A stretch of 7,489 nucleotides of DNA from Pseudomonadota bacterium (lineage in GTDB: Bacteria; Pseudomonadota; Gammaproteobacteria; Burkholderiales; Sulfuriferulaceae): NCBI GenBank assembly GCA_021790625.1, contig JAJYGL010000278.1:1-7489 (forward strand), written 5' to 3'. The translations under genes and the position numbers were made by a program. Below, piece after piece: positions 6,445 through 7,489 of the stretch; the stretch's first letter is position 1; the number at the start of each line of letters is the position of its first letter. The notes below the pieces were generated by a model. It was given only the letters and a program-made list of their open reading frames with translations, was not told the origin of the DNA and made no database searches.

Positions 6445-6578
6445 AAGCACTGATCTATTCCCACATGGCCGCGACGGTGGCCTGGCGGGATGAAATGCAA
6501 AGCGTGGCTCGCCGTCAAGGGTTTTCTCCTTGACAAGAGACGCAACGCGGCTCATGGAGGAATAGATCAGCGCTCCCT
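6441..6578. mobile_element. MITE-like palindromic element, 138 bases, non-coding
   Basis: The two ends are 33-base inverted arms, 6441-6473 and 6546-6578. They pair perfectly over 12 bases (CTGATCTATTCC at 6450-6461 with its complement at 6559-6570). Pairing continues imperfectly outward (AGGGAAGC against GCTCCCT) and inward (CATG-GCCGCG against CGCGGCTCATG). The 72-base centre holds a small hairpin GTCAAGG/CCTTGAC (6514-6520, 6528-6534), so the whole element can snap back on itself. There is no open frame of note inside. TTTATTCT occurs at 6431-6438 and again at 6592-6599, near but not abutting both ends, so it is only a weak target-duplication candidate. No transposase is nearby, so an insertion would have needed one in trans. 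It might instead be a chromosomal structured repeat (REP/ERIC-like). Confidence 0.6.
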
Positions 6579-6585
6579 TGGCAAA

Positions 6586-6783
6586 TTACTCTTTATTCTG
6601 AATCCGCTTGTATTCACTTGCGCGAAGCAAAAGCTCAATCGTCGTCTCAAGTTTGATCAAACGCTCGGTCATTTTTTCAATCCGAATTTGCTGTTCCTTG
6701 ACAATTTCACCCTGGCGCACCACCTTGTCTTCCAGCCGGATCATCGACGTTAGCGCACCCCATACCCGCTCTGTGACGCCCAT
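6586..6783 (-). CDS. Small coiled-coil protein, second gene of a two-gene operon
   Basis: A 65-residue hypothetical protein that I do not recognise. It has no signal peptide or membrane segment. From about residue 15 to 55 it is a charged amphipathic helix (RLEDKVVRQGEIVKEQ, then RIEKMTERLIKLETTIELLL) with hydrophobic heptad spacing, suggesting a coiled coil that oligomerises or binds its partner. A short hydrophobic N terminus (VWGALTSMI) precedes it. Its ATG overlaps the stop of the upstream gene by one base (TAATG), so translation is probably coupled. Its stop lies eight bases from the palindromic element. The coupling and the matching helical tail of the upstream protein suggest the two products work together, perhaps as a complex. 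No enzymatic motif is present. Confidence 0.6.
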   Translation of the reverse strand: MGVTERVWGALTSMIRLEDKVVRQGEIVKEQQIRIEKMTERLIKLETTIELLLRASEYKRIQNKE

Positions 6784-7079
6784 TATTCAGCCGCCTCGTT
6801 TTTTTTCGCTTCTATTTCCATTGCAGCGATACGTTGATTGCTTTTTTCAACAAATGCCAGCAGGTCATCAATTGCATCGGATGCGCGATTGGCCGCCGCC
6901 AGGGCAGCATCAGCCACCAAGCCCAATTCTTCATCCTCATCCGACAGACTGTATGCCTCGGCGCCCCGGCGCATCAACTCGGAAACAGGCAAGCCCATCC
7001 GTTTTGCTTTGTCGCGAATGGTTTGTTTTTCCTGCGCAGTAGCCTGAACCACAATGCGTTCTATTGCTGCTCCAGCCAT
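6783..7079 (-). CDS. Probable ribbon-helix-helix DNA-binding protein
   Basis: A 98-residue protein whose first 45 residues fit a ribbon-helix-helix (CopG/Arc/MobC-like) fold: strand RIVVQAT at 8-14, helix AQEKQTIRDKAKRMG at 15-29, turn LPVS, and second helix ELMRRGAEAYS at 34-44. The phrase GLPVSELMRRGAEAY resembles MobC-type relaxosome accessory proteins and RHH antitoxins. An acidic linker (SDEDEE at 46-51) leads to a long Ala-rich, charged C-terminal helix at about 53-95, a likely oligomerisation or partner-binding segment. The ATG at 7079 has GGGGA about eight bases upstream. It is the first gene of the operon with the coiled-coil gene at 6586 and is probably repressed by its own product at the palindrome 7101-7123. 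Candidates are an autoregulator, an antitoxin, or a mobilisation-derived protein. No toxin or relaxase gene is seen here. Confidence 0.65.
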   Translation of the reverse strand: MAGAAIERIVVQATAQEKQTIRDKAKRMGLPVSELMRRGAEAYSLSDEDEELGLVADAALAAANRASDAIDDLLAFVEKSNQRIAAMEIEAKKNEAAE

Positions 7080-7100
7080 TATTTAATCCCCGACATGAGA

Positions 7101-7123
7101 ATATGTACATTACATGGACATAT
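7101..7123 (-). promoter_or_regulatory. Palindromic operator overlapping the RHH operon promoter
   Basis: ATATGTACAT and ATGGACATAT are complementary at 9 of 10 positions around a 3-base centre (TAC), 22 bases upstream of the RHH gene start. On the minus strand a TGTAAT -10-like box (7114-7109) lies within it, with TTGGGG 18 bases before. An alternative is TTGCGA, 16 bases, TAATAT. In either case the palindrome overlaps or abuts the -10. RHH proteins commonly bind such sites to repress their own genes; this link is inferred. Confidence 0.5.
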
Positions 7124-7155
7124 ATTACGCCACCCCAAGAAAATCGCAAGCATTT

Positions 7156-7321
7156 TTATACACCGTCCAGCAACACATTTGCATCGACTTTTGCCAACAG
7201 CTTTGCTGGATCTCGCGTTAAGCATGGCCTCGATTTTGCAAAAATCCATGTGCTTGACGCCAATTTCTGCCAATTGTTCGCGCACTTCATGGCTTCGTTG
7301 TAAAATGCGCCTTTCTTCCAC
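7156..7321 (-). pseudogene. Possible frameshifted remnant of a small gene
   Basis: From a GTG at 7321 one minus frame reads as a plausible protein, with EERRILQRSHEVREQLAEIG and then VKHMDFCKIEAML. Near 7215-7225 the protein-like character moves to the neighbouring frame, which ends TRDPAKLLAKVDANVLLDGV-TAA at 7158-7156. Joining the two by one +1 shift gives about 54 residues without oddities. After the shift point the original frame becomes rich in cysteines (KSRCKCVAGRC). I do not recognise the protein. There is no Shine-Dalgarno at the GTG, which lies only 15 bases from the divergent ABC-F start. It may be a decayed fragment, or chance. Confidence 0.25.
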
Positions 7322-7336
7322 GATTCGGATTTTATT

Positions 7337-7489
7337 GTGATTGCAACACAGGGCATTACCATCCAGTTTGGCGCAAAGCCATTATTTGAAAACGTCTCGG
7401 TCAAATTCGGCGATGGCAATCGTTACGGCCTGATTGGCGCCAACGGTTGCGGCAAATCCACTTTCATGAAAATTCTGGCCGGACAACTC
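7337..7489 (+). CDS. ybiT: ABC-F family ATPase, YbiT-like, N-terminal 51 codons (cut by window edge)
   Basis: The first 51 residues of a soluble ABC-F protein, a family of paired ATPase domains without membrane segments that act on ribosomes. ITIQFGAKPLFENVSVKFGD at 7-26, then GNRYGLIGANGCGKSTFMKI at 27-46, match E. coli YbiT nearly residue for residue ([20 protein letters not shown]). Walker A is GANGCGKST at 34-42, with Cys where E. coli has Ser. The start is a GTG at 7337, chosen because it gives 12 residues up to the QFG motif exactly as in YbiT; there is only a weak GGA about eight bases upstream. No frameshift is visible, and the gene simply leaves the window. Its promoter must lie within the preceding 200 bases, but none was identified. 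Confidence 0.9.
   Translation, partial: MIATQGITIQFGAKPLFENVSVKFGDGNRYGLIGANGCGKSTFMKILAGQL

Noticed and set aside
7370..7489. Cys in the ABC-F Walker A as a defect
   Set aside because: That position in GxxGxGKS/T tolerates change, and the essential G39, K40 and S41 are present.

Overview
The window looks like chromosomal DNA of a Gram-negative betaproteobacterium. The evidence is the yqgE-ruvX pair, a DnaB and Alr closely matching proteobacterial forms, a membrane-anchored cytochrome c5-type protein, and a YbiT-type ABC-F ATPase. A Nitrosomonadales-like respiring organism would fit, but this is inference from gene content and resemblance only.

Left part (1-3709). On the minus strand, yqgE overlaps the start of ruvX (yqgF), which runs off the left edge. 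A 227-base spacer separates this pair from the divergent dnaB, whose best start is an ATG at 1103 behind an extended -10 promoter. dnaB is followed by four perfect 12-base tandem repeats and then alr (alanine racemase). A symmetric hairpin at 3649-3679 ends alr and also serves the convergent gene to its right.

Middle (3709-6430). On the minus strand lie an exported phosphoesterase of the phospholipase C / AcpA family and a single-heme membrane-anchored cytochrome c. Between them is a 311-base spacer with two tandem terminator hairpins for the cytochrome and AT-rich leader DNA with small inverted repeats for the phosphoesterase. The cytochrome gene has a perfect TATAAT box inside a larger inverted repeat.

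Right part (6431-7336) is the accessory-looking section. It holds a 138-base palindromic MITE-like element with 33-base arms and a tiny minus-strand operon: a probable ribbon-helix-helix protein coupled by TAATG to a small coiled-coil protein. A near-perfect palindrome sits over the operon's probable promoter, which suggests autoregulation. Next to it is a possible frameshifted gene remnant. The window ends in the first 51 codons of a plus-strand YbiT-like ABC-F gene.

Most of the window is ordinary housekeeping DNA. The points most worth a second look are the repeat array in frame with dnaB, the palindromic element beside the cytochrome promoter, and the small two-gene operon with its operator-like palindrome. 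I see no tRNA, rRNA, CRISPR array or recognised defence system.
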